A DNA stretch of 64,000 nt from NCBI RefSeq assembly GCF_029023865.1, contig NZ_CP118969.1, forward strand, positions 930,001-994,000, read 5' to 3'. This DNA comes from Lactococcus lactis (lineage in GTDB: Bacteria > Bacillota > Bacilli > Lactobacillales > Streptococcaceae). Shown in pieces: positions 1 to 8,845 of the stretch (within the stretch, counting starts at the first letter, position 1; every line of letters starts with the position of its first letter). The position numbers and the translations under genes were made by a program. The notes beneath the pieces were generated by a model. That model was not told the origin of the DNA, made no database searches, and saw only the letters and a program-made list of their open reading frames with translations.

Positions 1-1
1 A

Positions 2-1378
2 TTTTTATATGGTCCAGAAGCTTTGGCGACTGTTGAAAAAAATGCTCGAAAAGTAGTTGACGAAATGAATTATTCTGGTAGCCTCCCTTATCCAATTATT
101 TTTAAAATAGTTGCAACAACTGCTGAAAATATTACTCAAATTATGAAGGAAGCAAATTATCAGGATGAAGTTGCGGGCGTGATTACATGGATGCACACCT
201 TTTCTCCAGCCAAAAACTGGATTCGTGGGACACAACTTTTAAATAAACCCTTACTACACTTAGCTACTCAATTTTTGAACCATATTCCTTACAAAACGAT
301 TGATTTTGATTATATGAATGTAAATCAATCAGCTCATGGTGACCGAGAATATGCTTTTATCAATGCACGTTTGAAAAAAAATAATAAGATTATATTTGGC
401 CATTGGGAAGATGATGAAATTAGACAACAAATCGCTAAATGGATGAATGTTGCGGTGGCTTACAATGAATCCTATAAAATAAAAATCGTTACATTTGCTG
501 ATAAAATGCGAGATGTCGCTGTTACGGACGGAGATAAAGTTGAAGCGCAAATTAAATTTGGCTGGACGGTTGATTATTGGGGAGTAGGTGATTTAGTAGA
601 ATATGTTAATGCTGTAGCAGAGAGTGATATTAATCAGCTTTATAAAGATTTACAAAGTAAATATGATTATATTGAAGGAAACAATAGTCCGGAAAAATTC
701 GAAAAAAATGTTAAATATCAATTACGTGAATATTTAGGAATTAAGAAATTTATGGACGATAAAGGCTATAGTGCCTTTACTACTAACTTTGAAGACTTGG
801 TAGGCTTAGAACAATTACCTGGACTTGCAGCACAATTACTTTTGGCTGATGGTTATGGATTCGCTGGAGAAGGAGATTGGAAAACAGCAGCACTTGTCCG
901 TCTGTTCAAAATTATGGCGCATAATAAAGAAACAGTCTTTATGGAAGATTATACTTTGGATTTGCGTCAAGGACACGAAGCAATTCTTGGGTCACACATG
1001 CTTGAAGTTGATCCTTCAATAGCATCAGACAAGCCACGAGTTGAGGTCCATCCGTTAGATATTGGTGGTAAGTCAGATCCAGCACGCTTAGTATTCACAG
1101 GTATGATTGGTGAAGCTGTTGATATTACTATGGCAGATTATGGAAATGAATTTAAGTTAATTTCTTATGAGGTTACTGGAAATAAACCAGAAGAAGAAAC
1201 TCCGTTTTTACCAGTTGCTAAGCAGCTCTGGACGCCTAAACAAGGATTAAAAGTTGGGGCTGAACAATGGTTAAAAGCAGGAGGGGGACATCATACTGTT
1301 TTATCTTTTGTGGTTGATTCAGAACAAATTGGTGATTTGTGTGCAATGTTTGGACTAACTTATATTAATCTTGGATGA
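2..1378 (+). CDS. araA: L-arabinose isomerase, 5' end outside window
   Basis: Converts L-arabinose to L-ribulose in the cytoplasm, the first step of arabinose catabolism. The reading frame is open from base 2 and begins FLYGPEAL, which matches the HLYGPE segment near the N terminus of AraA. The gene therefore starts upstream of the window, and the TTG at 23 is not a real start. Conserved AraA stretches are visible: [58 protein letters not shown] and GGGHHT. About 459 codons are present, so roughly 15-20 residues are missing. It is followed by a hairpin terminator and then ptk, which fits a pathway from arabinose through xylulose-5-phosphate to the phosphoketolase reaction. Confidence 0.95.
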   Translation, partial: FLYGPEALATVEKNARKVVDEMNYSGSLPYPIIFKIVATTAENITQIMKEANYQDEVAGVITWMHTFSPAKNWIRGTQLLNKPLLHLATQFLNHIPYKTIDFDYMNVNQSAHGDREYAFINARLKKNNKIIFGHWEDDEIRQQIAKWMNVAVAYNESYKIKIVTFADKMRDVAVTDGDKVEAQIKFGWTVDYWGVGDLVEYVNAVAESDINQLYKDLQSKYDYIEGNNSPEKFEKNVKYQLREYLGIKKFMDDKGYSAFTTNFEDLVGLEQLPGLAAQLLLADGYGFAGEGDWKTAALVRLFKIMAHNKETVFMEDYTLDLRQGHEAILGSHMLEVDPSIASDKPRVEVHPLDIGGKSDPARLVFTGMIGEAVDITMADYGNEFKLISYEVTGNKPEEETPFLPVAKQLWTPKQGLKVGAEQWLKAGGGHHTVLSFVVDSEQIGDLCAMFGLTYINLG

Positions 1379-1385
1379 AAAATTT

Positions 1386-1407
1386 GAGAGAGAATTCTCT
1401 CTCTTTT
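1386..1407 (+). terminator. Rho-independent terminator after araA
   Basis: A 7-bp stem GAGAGAG/CTCTCTC with loop AATT is followed by TTTT, starting 8 bases after the araA stop codon. It separates araA from ptk transcription. Confidence 0.6.
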
Positions 1408-1526
1408 CGTATTCGCTAATTTCAATAAACAAAAATATATAGCAATGTTTCCTAGTGGATATATGAACAAATTATTAGAATATTAAGCATAATTGACCTA
1501 TAATGAAGGAAAATCAGGAGGAAAAA

Positions 1527-3995
1527 ATGACAGAATATAATTCAGAATCTTATTTGAAAAAGCTTGATAAATGGTGGCGAGCAGCAACTTATCTTGGAGC
1601 AGGAATGATTTTCTTGAAAGAAAATCCTTTGTTCTCTGTGACAGGAACTCCAATTAAAGCAGAAAACCTTAAAGCCAATCCTATTGGGCACTGGGGGACG
1701 GTATCAGGACAAACTTTCCTCTATGCTCATGCCAATCGTTTAATCAATAAATATAATCAAAAGATGTTTTACATGGGGGGGCCCGGACATGGTGGACAAG
1801 CCATGGTTGTTCCTTCTTATCTTGATGGCTCATATACAGAAGTTTATCCAGAGATTACCCAAGATTTGGAAGGGATGTCACGTTTGTTTAAACGTTTCTC
1901 ATTTCCTGGAGGAATAGGGTCACATATGACGGCGCAAACCCCTGGTTCACTTCATGAAGGAGGTGAGTTAGGTTATGTGCTATCACATGCAACAGGGGCT
2001 ATTCTTGATCAACCTGAACAAATTGCTTTTGCTGTTGTTGGGGATGGAGAAGCTGAAACTGGACCGTTGATGACAAGTTGGCACTCTATTAAATTCATTA
2101 ATCCTAAGAATGATGGGGCGATTTTACCAATTCTTGATTTAAATGGTTTTAAAATTTCAAATCCTACTTTGTTCGCTCGAACTTCAGATGTTGATATTCG
2201 TAAATTCTTTGAAGGACTGGGTTACTCACCTCGTTATATTGAAAATGATGATATTCATGATTACATGGCTTATCATAAATTAGCAGCTGAAGTTTTTGAT
2301 AAAGCGATTGAAGACATTCATCAAATTCAGAAAGATGCGCGTGAAGATAATCGTTATCAAAATGGAGAGATTCCAGCTTGGCCAATTGTTATCGCACGTT
2401 TACCAAAAGGTTGGGGTGGTCCACGTTATAATGATTGGTCAGGTCCTAAATTTGACGGAAGAGGAATGCCGATTGAACATAGTTTCCGTGCGCATCAAGT
2501 TCCACTTCCGTTATCTTCTAAAAATATGGGAACTTTACCAGAATTTGTAAAATGGATGACTTCTTATCAACCGGAAACTTTATTTAATGCTGATGGAAGT
2601 TTGAAAGAAGAGTTGCGTGATTTTGCACCAAAAGGTGAGATGCGAATGGCTTCTAACCCTGTAACAAATGGGGGAGTTGATTCTTCTAATTTGGTCTTAC
2701 CAGATTGGCAAGAATTTGCAAATCCAATTTCTGAAAATAATCGAGGAAAATTACTCCCTGATACAAATGACAATATGGATATGAATGTTTTGTCAAAATA
2801 TTTTGCAGAAATAGTCAAACTTAATCCTACGCGTTTCCGTTTGTTTGGTCCTGATGAAACCATGTCTAATCGTTTCTGGGAAATGTTTAAGGTGACGAAT
2901 CGTCAATGGATGCAAGTCATAAAAAATCCAAATGATGAATTTATCTCACCTGAGGGTCGGATTATTGATTCTCAATTATCAGAACACCAAGCAGAAGGTT
3001 GGCTTGAAGGTTATACTTTAACCGGACGCACAGGAGTATTTGCAAGTTATGAATCATTCTTGCGAGTCGTGGATTCAATGTTAACTCAACATTTCAAATG
3101 GATTCGTCAAGCTGCAGACCAAAAATGGCGCCATGATTATCCTTCGCTTAATGTTATTTCGACTTCGACTGTTTTCCAACAAGACCATAACGGTTATACT
3201 CATCAAGATCCTGGAATGTTGACTCATTTGGCTGAAAAGAAATCTGATTTTATCAGACAATATTTGCCAGCTGATGGAAATACTTTGCTTGCCGTATTTG
3301 ACCGTGCTTTTCAAGATAGAAGTAAAATTAATCATATTGTAGCCTCTAAACAACCTCGTCAACAATGGTTTACTAAAGAAGAAGCTGAAAAATTGGCGAC
3401 TGACGGAATTGCAACAATTGATTGGGCTTCAACGGCTAAAGATGGAGAAGCAGTAGATTTAGTTTTTGCCTCAGCAGGAGCTGAGCCTACAATTGAAACC
3501 CTGGCAGCTTTACATCTTATAAACGAAGTTTTCCCACAGGCAAAATTCCGTTATGTGAACGTGGTTGAACTGGGTCGGTTGCAAAAGAAAAAAGGGGCAC
3601 TCAATCAAGAACGTGAACTCTCAGATGAAGAATTTGAAAAATACTTTGGCCCTTCAGGCACTCCAGTAATTTTTGGATTCCATGGGTATGAAGATTTAAT
3701 CGAATCCATTTTCTATCAAAGAGGACACGATGGTTTGATTGTTCATGGTTACCGTGAAGATGGTGACATCACGACGACTTATGATATGCGGGTTTACTCT
3801 GAGCTTGACCGTTTCCACCAAGCGATTGATGCCATGCAAGTTCTTTATGTCAACCGAAAAGTTAATCAAGGTCTAGCGAAAGCTTTCATTGACCGAATGG
3901 AACGGACACTAGTTAAACACTTTGAAGTGACAAGAAATGAAGGAGTTGATATTCCTGAGTTTACTGAATGGGTTTGGTCTGATTTAAAGAAATAG
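1527..3995 (+). CDS. ptk: Xylulose-5-phosphate/fructose-6-phosphate phosphoketolase
   Basis: A thiamine-diphosphate enzyme that cleaves xylulose-5-phosphate with phosphate into acetyl phosphate and glyceraldehyde-3-phosphate, the key step of heterofermentative pentose use. The start is the ATG at 1527, placed 5 bases after a strong AGGAGG; an in-frame ATG at 1503 lacks an SD. The product is 822 aa, normal for the family. Visible motifs are GHWGTVSGQTF, YMGGPGHGG, FPGGIGSHMTAQTPGS, the ThDP motif GDGEAETG with a downstream DLNGFKISNPT, and STVFQQDHNGYTHQDPG. A TATAAT at 1499-1504 may be the -10 of its own promoter, but no convincing -35 was found. Its place after araA supports a role in arabinose fermentation. 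Confidence 0.96.
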   Translation: MTEYNSESYLKKLDKWWRAATYLGAGMIFLKENPLFSVTGTPIKAENLKANPIGHWGTVSGQTFLYAHANRLINKYNQKMFYMGGPGHGGQAMVVPSYLDGSYTEVYPEITQDLEGMSRLFKRFSFPGGIGSHMTAQTPGSLHEGGELGYVLSHATGAILDQPEQIAFAVVGDGEAETGPLMTSWHSIKFINPKNDGAILPILDLNGFKISNPTLFARTSDVDIRKFFEGLGYSPRYIENDDIHDYMAYHKLAAEVFDKAIEDIHQIQKDAREDNRYQNGEIPAWPIVIARLPKGWGGPRYNDWSGPKFDGRGMPIEHSFRAHQVPLPLSSKNMGTLPEFVKWMTSYQPETLFNADGSLKEELRDFAPKGEMRMASNPVTNGGVDSSNLVLPDWQEFANPISENNRGKLLPDTNDNMDMNVLSKYFAEIVKLNPTRFRLFGPDETMSNRFWEMFKVTNRQWMQVIKNPNDEFISPEGRIIDSQLSEHQAEGWLEGYTLTGRTGVFASYESFLRVVDSMLTQHFKWIRQAADQKWRHDYPSLNVISTSTVFQQDHNGYTHQDPGMLTHLAEKKSDFIRQYLPADGNTLLAVFDRAFQDRSKINHIVASKQPRQQWFTKEEAEKLATDGIATIDWASTAKDGEAVDLVFASAGAEPTIETLAALHLINEVFPQAKFRYVNVVELGRLQKKKGALNQERELSDEEFEKYFGPSGTPVIFGFHGYEDLIESIFYQRGHDGLIVHGYREDGDITTTYDMRVYSELDRFHQAIDAMQVLYVNRKVNQGLAKAFIDRMERTLVKHFEVTRNEGVDIPEFTEWVWSDLKK

Positions 3996-4012
3996 GCTTA
4001 AATTTATAAAAT

Positions 4013-4054
4013 AAAAAAAACACGCTGATTTTAATCAATCAAGCGTGTTTTTTT
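4013..4054. terminator. Bidirectional terminator between ptk and GH92 gene
   Basis: An inverted repeat with arms AAAAAAAACACGCT and AGCGTGTTTTTTT and a 15-base loop lies between two convergent genes. T runs follow the stem in both directions. Confidence 0.8.
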
Positions 4055-4105
4055 ACTGACAGAATGATTAGGTCTGGTCTTGTCAGTAATTAATTTTCTG
4101 TCAGT
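4053..4105. repeat. TTACTGACAG inverted cluster at GH92 3' end
   Basis: TTACTGACA (4053-4061) and TGTCAGTAA (4081-4089) form a 9-bp stem. A further CTGTCAGT lies at 4098-4105, inside the last codons of the GH92 gene. This is one of several gene-end clusters of a 10-mer that recurs across the window. Confidence 0.6.
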
Positions 4106-6243
4106 GAATAAGGAAGTTGTTCGTTCGTATATTTAAGTGGATTTGGTACGATTCCTAAATCAAATTTTAGGGTTCCGCCTTTTATCAATTCTTCGTGCTT
4201 GATAAAAGTATCATTGACTTTTTTGTCAGTAAATGTGATTTGGTTGACGAAAACTTGTTGCGGAGCATTTGGTTCTGCAAGAATAGTAAGTTGCTGACCA
4301 GAGGAAAGGTTGATTCTAGCTTTGTCCCAGAGTGGAATTCCTAATACATATTGATTAGAAGCAGCTGTGACTGGATAGAATCCTAAACTTGAAAAAATAT
4401 ACCAAGCTGCCATTGTTCCATTATCTTCGTCACCAGGATAGCCCTTCGGACTATCATTAAATGTTTCTGTCAGTAAATTTTTGATTAAAGGCGTAGCCAT
4501 CCAAGGTTTACCAATGTAGCTAAAAAGGTATGGGTAATGGAAACTTGGTTGATTTGAGATAGCCACTTGTCCAAATTCGATAGCAGCCATTTCACTCATT
4601 TCGTGAATTTCAAAACCATATCCTTCAACATTGAAATTTGGTCGTTGGTTGCAAAGCTCGATGAGTTTGTTTTCAAAATTTTCTCTTGAGCCATGTAGTT
4701 TAATCAATCCAGCAAAATCATGAAGAACTGACCAAGAAGTCTGCCAAGCAGAACCTTCTGCATAATCACGACCCCAACGAATATCTAAAAAGTCAGCTCT
4801 GAAATTTCCGTCAGCATCTTTTGCTCGCATAAAACCAGTTTCAGAATCAAAAATATTTTGATAGTTTTTTGCTTGATGGGCATAGAAGTCTGAAATTTCT
4901 TTGTCACCGGTTTGTTTCGCCACTTGAGAAATACAATAATCAGAAAATGCGTAATCTAAAGTGTGATTAACTGATTCATGGTGAGTGAGCGGAACATAAC
5001 CAAGTTTTAGATAATCTTTTGTGCCACGACGGCCGTAATTAGAGTTTTCAGATTGACTTGTGGCTCCTTTTTTCATTGCTTCCAAAAACTCGGGCATCAA
5101 ATCAGGACGAATGTTTTTGCTTGCAGCATCAGCAATGACAGCGTCTATCAAGGTACCGGGCATTAGACCACGTTCATCAGGAGAAAGCCATTTTGGAAGA
5201 AAACCAGTCGCACGATAAGAATTTAGGAAACCTTCGAGCATATCACCGTACTCGTCAACGGCTATTAGACTATAAAGCGGATAGACTGTTCGGAAAGTAT
5301 CCCAGAAGCCATTGTTTGTATAGAGCGGGCCTTTCTTGACAGTTTTAGAGCTTGTATCGTAATGGATTTTTTGATGCTCTTGGTCAAATTCATAAAAAGT
5401 TTGTGGAAAGAGAAATGAGCGATAAAGATTGTGATAGAAAGTGGAAACTTCTTGTTGATTATGATGCTCAATTTCGATACGTGAAAAAAGGTTATTCCAA
5501 GCTGATTCAGCATTTTCCAAATATGTTTCTGCTGAATTATCTTGTTCACGCTCCAGATTAAGAGCGGCTTGTTCCTTGGAAATAAAAGAGGTAGCAAAAT
5601 GTATTTGAACTTGCTTGGCTGCTTTGAAATCTAAGCGAACAGAAGAATCTTCATCAGATAAATTTCCACTTAAAACAAAAGGTTGGTCAGCAGTAAATTT
5701 GAGATAAAAAGTAAAATCTTCATCTTCGCAACCCGCAAAATTAATAATTGAAAACTCTAAGCTGTAATCGTCAAGTTGTTGAAGTTCATAAGAACCGGGG
5801 AGATGAAGCATCAAGCCATTATCTTTGAGGCCTAAATTTTGATAATTCATTGATAGAATTCCACCATACATTGATGGAATTAACTGAGATGTAATCTGAT
5901 AACGTAATTGAGTAATTTTGAGTTGCGTTGGATTAAAAGTTGATTCTTCTGGACGGTATGAACTCACTGTGTGCCATAAGGAAGTTTCAGGCAAAGGACC
6001 TGCAACATGAGTCATTGTCAAATGTGAGAAATCTCCCATCCAAGGACTGGGTTGGTGAGTGATTCGGTAGCCTTCAAAGGTACGGTCTTCTGGATGAAAC
6101 CACCAAGCTCCACGAGCAGCACCGGTTGAAGGGGCAAAATAATTCATTCCCCAAGGAAAACCAGTGTAAGGAAGGCAATTTCCATGTGAAAAAGTGGATT
6201 GGTTAGCAGTACCATGACGGGTATCAATTTTGTTTATCTTCAT
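4090..6243 (-). CDS. GH92 alpha-1,2-mannosidase-type glycosidase
   Basis: A 717-aa calcium-dependent exo-alpha-mannosidase family protein (GH92), expected to remove alpha-1,2-linked mannose from N-glycan or mannan oligosaccharides. Evidence is the N-terminal beta-sandwich domain and the GH92 catalytic-domain signature GYPGDEDNGTMAAWYIFSSL near residue 600, whose acidic residues include the catalytic acid. There is no signal peptide or lipobox, so it should act in the cytoplasm on imported sugars. The start ATG follows GAGGAG and overlaps the TGA of the upstream regulator gene (ATGA), so the two are translationally coupled. It is transcribed away from the GH125-GH38-ABC operon. The exact linkage specificity is inferred from the family. 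Confidence 0.9.
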   Translation of the reverse strand: MKINKIDTRHGTANQSTFSHGNCLPYTGFPWGMNYFAPSTGAARGAWWFHPEDRTFEGYRITHQPSPWMGDFSHLTMTHVAGPLPETSLWHTVSSYRPEESTFNPTQLKITQLRYQITSQLIPSMYGGILSMNYQNLGLKDNGLMLHLPGSYELQQLDDYSLEFSIINFAGCEDEDFTFYLKFTADQPFVLSGNLSDEDSSVRLDFKAAKQVQIHFATSFISKEQAALNLEREQDNSAETYLENAESAWNNLFSRIEIEHHNQQEVSTFYHNLYRSFLFPQTFYEFDQEHQKIHYDTSSKTVKKGPLYTNNGFWDTFRTVYPLYSLIAVDEYGDMLEGFLNSYRATGFLPKWLSPDERGLMPGTLIDAVIADAASKNIRPDLMPEFLEAMKKGATSQSENSNYGRRGTKDYLKLGYVPLTHHESVNHTLDYAFSDYCISQVAKQTGDKEISDFYAHQAKNYQNIFDSETGFMRAKDADGNFRADFLDIRWGRDYAEGSAWQTSWSVLHDFAGLIKLHGSRENFENKLIELCNQRPNFNVEGYGFEIHEMSEMAAIEFGQVAISNQPSFHYPYLFSYIGKPWMATPLIKNLLTETFNDSPKGYPGDEDNGTMAAWYIFSSLGFYPVTAASNQYVLGIPLWDKARINLSSGQQLTILAEPNAPQQVFVNQITFTDKKVNDTFIKHEELIKGGTLKFDLGIVPNPLKYTNEQLPYSLTEN

Positions 6244-7277
6244 TTCAACTCCTCAGTTGTTTTTCTTTTAATTAAATTGATTGGAACTTTGACATCTTTG
6301 GGGGTTTGACCACTTTTAATCCAGTCTAAAAGTAGTTCGCCAGCGATTCTTCCCATGCCAATAAAATCTTGAGCAATGGTTGTTAATGGCGGATTTGATA
6401 GGCTTGCCGCTTGAATATCATCAAAACCAATAATTGATATATCATTTGGAACAGAAAAATGGCTATCTTGCAAAGTCTTCATAGTTTGAAGAGCGACTAA
6501 GTCATTTTCACAGATAAGTCCTGTGACTTTTTCATTATGAATAAGTTCCAAAACAGAACTTTCGGTGTAAAGTGAGTCATCAAGAGTAGTGTGAAACTTG
6601 ATCCCTTGTTCTTTTAGAACTTTGACATATCCTAAGTATCGATTTCTTGTTGTTTGGGGATGGTGGGTATCATTACTAGCCACAAAAGCAATTCGTTTAT
6701 GCCCTAAATTTAAGAGCGCTTGAGCAGCTTGCTCACCACCATTAAAGTTATCTGAGGAAACACAAGGAAATCCGAGGTCGTAAATTTGTTTATCTAAAAG
6801 AACGACAGGAAAGTTTTGTAGTGAAAGTTCTAATAAGATATCTAGATAATCTTCTGTATACATTGGATAGTAAATTAATCCATCAAAATTTTCTTTAATA
6901 TCATCCGCTGTATTTTCTTTAAGGTAACTTGCGTAAGTGATAAATACGGTTGTGTTTTCAACTTTTAAAGCAGGAACCAAACCTTGTGTGAAATCTCCAA
7001 ATGACATTCCTTCAAAAGGAATAATAAAGAGCACTCTTTTTAATAGTTTGGTATGGTTTTTATTTAATTCTTGAACAAAAGTTCCTTTTCCTCGTGTTCT
7101 ACTGACAAGACCAAGCTGTTCTAATTCAGTAAGAGCTCTTTTTGCAGTAATGCGGCTAACTGAATAAGTCTCTGAGAGTTCTTTTTCAGTGGGAAGCTGG
7201 TCTCCTGATTTAAATGTTTTAGTGACAATTTTTTGCTTTAAATCATCGGAAATCTGCTGGTAGAGTGGTAAGCTCAT
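6240..7277 (-). CDS. GntR-type HTH / LacI-type sensor transcriptional regulator
   Basis: A 345-aa one-component regulator, probably of the mannoside/N-glycan locus. Residues about 1-70 form a GntR winged helix (LPLYQQISDDLKQKI, LPTEKELSETYSVSRITAKR). The remainder is a LacI/periplasmic-binding-like sugar sensor (LGHKRIAFVASN, ISIIGFDDIQAASLSNPPLT). This architecture is that of AraR-type repressors. The start ATG at 7277 has an AAGGGA SD; upstream in-frame codons lack one. It shares a transcript with the GH92 gene and diverges from the GH125 operon. Two identical TGATATATCA palindromes in the divergent region are the likely operators. The effector is not known; mannose or a manno-oligosaccharide is a guess. 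Confidence 0.88.
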   Translation of the reverse strand: MSLPLYQQISDDLKQKIVTKTFKSGDQLPTEKELSETYSVSRITAKRALTELEQLGLVSRTRGKGTFVQELNKNHTKLLKRVLFIIPFEGMSFGDFTQGLVPALKVENTTVFITYASYLKENTADDIKENFDGLIYYPMYTEDYLDILLELSLQNFPVVLLDKQIYDLGFPCVSSDNFNGGEQAAQALLNLGHKRIAFVASNDTHHPQTTRNRYLGYVKVLKEQGIKFHTTLDDSLYTESSVLELIHNEKVTGLICENDLVALQTMKTLQDSHFSVPNDISIIGFDDIQAASLSNPPLTTIAQDFIGMGRIAGELLLDWIKSGQTPKDVKVPINLIKRKTTEELK

Positions 7278-7301
7278 AGAAGTATCCCTTTGTATTTTAT
7301 T

Positions 7302-7311
7302 TGATATATCA
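7302..7311. promoter_or_regulatory. Candidate operator TGATATATCA, regulator side
   Basis: A perfect 10-bp palindrome lies 25 bases upstream of the regulator start codon. It is identical to the copy at 7483-7492 near the GH125 operon, which suggests autoregulation and control of both arms by the same repressor. Confidence 0.55.
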
Positions 7312-7435
7312 TATTTTACTCTTTTTTTATAAAAAAACAAGTCTTTTACAAGTGAAAATGATAAAAATAGGCTTTTTACCTCTATAAAATTCAGAAAAAA
7401 TAAAAATAGATAACATAATTAATCTTATTTTAATA

Positions 7436-7449
7436 AAAAAGCGCTTGCA
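7436..7449 (+). promoter_or_regulatory. Possible cre (CcpA) site
   Basis: AAAAAGCGCTTGCA matches the cre core (AANCGNTNNCA) but not the leading TG. It lies in the divergent intergenic region of a sugar-hydrolase locus, where carbon catabolite repression would be expected. Confidence 0.45.
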
Positions 7450-7482
7450 AAATATAGAAATTCATATTAAAATAACCTTAAA

Positions 7483-7492
7483 TGATATATCA
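7483..7492. promoter_or_regulatory. Candidate operator TGATATATCA, GH125 side
   Basis: The second identical palindrome sits 23 bases upstream of the GH125 start, close to where the transcription start would lie. The pair spaced about 180 bp apart could support looping by the GntR/LacI-type regulator. Confidence 0.55.
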
Positions 7493-7515
7493 AATGAATT
7501 TTAAAAGGAGATGCA

Positions 7516-8811
7516 GTGAAAGCAAATATTCCAAAATCTGTTAAAAAGTTTATGAATGACATAACAATTCTTTGTGGAGAAGAACATAAAGAGTGGGCTG
7601 TAAACTTTAATCATTCTTTCTCAAACACACTTGAAACTACTTTAAGAGTGCATGATGACAGGACTACCTTTCTTTTAACAGGTGATATTCCAGCAATGTG
7701 GTTACGAGATTCGACAGCTCAAATGAGACCTTATTTGGTACTTGCACGTGAAGATGAAGAAATTCGTGATTTGATTGTTGGTTTAGTAAAAAAACAAATG
7801 ATATATATTAATCTAGATCCTTATGCTAATGCTTTCAACGAAAGTGAAAACTTTGCTGGGCATCAGACAGACCATACCAACTTTAATGAACACAAAGGCT
7901 GGATTTGGGAAAGGAAGTATGAGATTGACTCCCTTTGTTATCCTATTCAACTCGCTTACTTAGTCTATAAAAACACAGGTTATACCAAACATTTTGATGA
8001 AGAATTTATCAAAGCTGTCAAAAACACCTTGAATGTTTTTAAAACAGAACAAAATCATGAGGATTCTCCCTACCATTTTGTTCGAGATACTGAGCGACAT
8101 GAAGATACTTTAATAAGAGATGGAAAAGGAGCCAAGACAGCCTACACTGGAATGACTTGGTCAGGATTTAGACCAAGTGATGATGCTTGTGAGTATGGTT
8201 ATTTGGTTCCGTCAAATATGTTTGCTGTCGTTATTTTGGATTATATCAAGGAAATTTTTACTGAGCTTCTATCTAATGAAGAAATTGCAAATGAAGCAAA
8301 GATTCTTAGAGATGAAATTCAAGAGGGACTTGAGAAATTTGCCAAAACTAAAAATCAACAAGGCGAAGAAGTTTGGGCTTATGATGTTGATGGACTTGGG
8401 AACAAAACTTTAATGGATGATAGCAATGTTCCCAATCTGATTGCAGCTCCATATTTGGGATTTTGTCAGGCTGAAGATGAAGTTTATTTGAAAACACGAC
8501 AAACTTTATTGAGTAAAGAAAATCCTTATTACTATGAAGGAAAATATGCACGAGGAATTGGTTCTAGTCATACACCAGAAAATTATGTCTGGCCAATTGC
8601 TTTAGCAATGGAAGGAATGACTACAAATGATAAGAGCGAAAAAGAACGAATCTTAAATCATTTGGTCGAAACAGACGCTGGAACACATTTGATGCATGAA
8701 GGATTTGATGTCAATAATCCACAAAATTACACTAGAGAATGGTTTAGCTGGGCTAATATGATGTTTTGTGAGTTAGTCATGGATTATTTTGATATCCGAA
8801 TTGAAAAATAA
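7516..8811 (+). CDS. GH125 exo-alpha-1,6-mannosidase
   Basis: A 431-aa protein of family GH125, expected to remove non-reducing alpha-1,6-mannose. The family hallmark GDIPAMWLRDSTAQMRPYL is at about residues 54-72. Other conserved stretches are HTNFNEHKGWIWERKYEID, YTGMTWSGFRPSDDACEYGY and FDVNNPQNYTREWFSWANMM. No signal peptide is seen, so it is cytoplasmic. The start is GTG with an AAAGGAG SD, 6 bases before it. It is the first gene of a plus-strand operon with GH38 and two ABC permeases, and it diverges from the regulator. Confidence 0.9.
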   Translation: MKANIPKSVKKFMNDITILCGEEHKEWAVNFNHSFSNTLETTLRVHDDRTTFLLTGDIPAMWLRDSTAQMRPYLVLAREDEEIRDLIVGLVKKQMIYINLDPYANAFNESENFAGHQTDHTNFNEHKGWIWERKYEIDSLCYPIQLAYLVYKNTGYTKHFDEEFIKAVKNTLNVFKTEQNHEDSPYHFVRDTERHEDTLIRDGKGAKTAYTGMTWSGFRPSDDACEYGYLVPSNMFAVVILDYIKEIFTELLSNEEIANEAKILRDEIQEGLEKFAKTKNQQGEEVWAYDVDGLGNKTLMDDSNVPNLIAAPYLGFCQAEDEVYLKTRQTLLSKENPYYYEGKYARGIGSSHTPENYVWPIALAMEGMTTNDKSEKERILNHLVETDAGTHLMHEGFDVNNPQNYTREWFSWANMMFCELVMDYFDIRIEK

Positions 8812-8845
8812 GTTAATGAGATTAGTTTTAGAAAGATAGAGCTTT

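Noticed and set aside
23-1378. araA starting at TTG 23
   Set aside because: The frame is open to base 2 and encodes FLYGPE, a conserved AraA segment, so the true start is upstream of the window.
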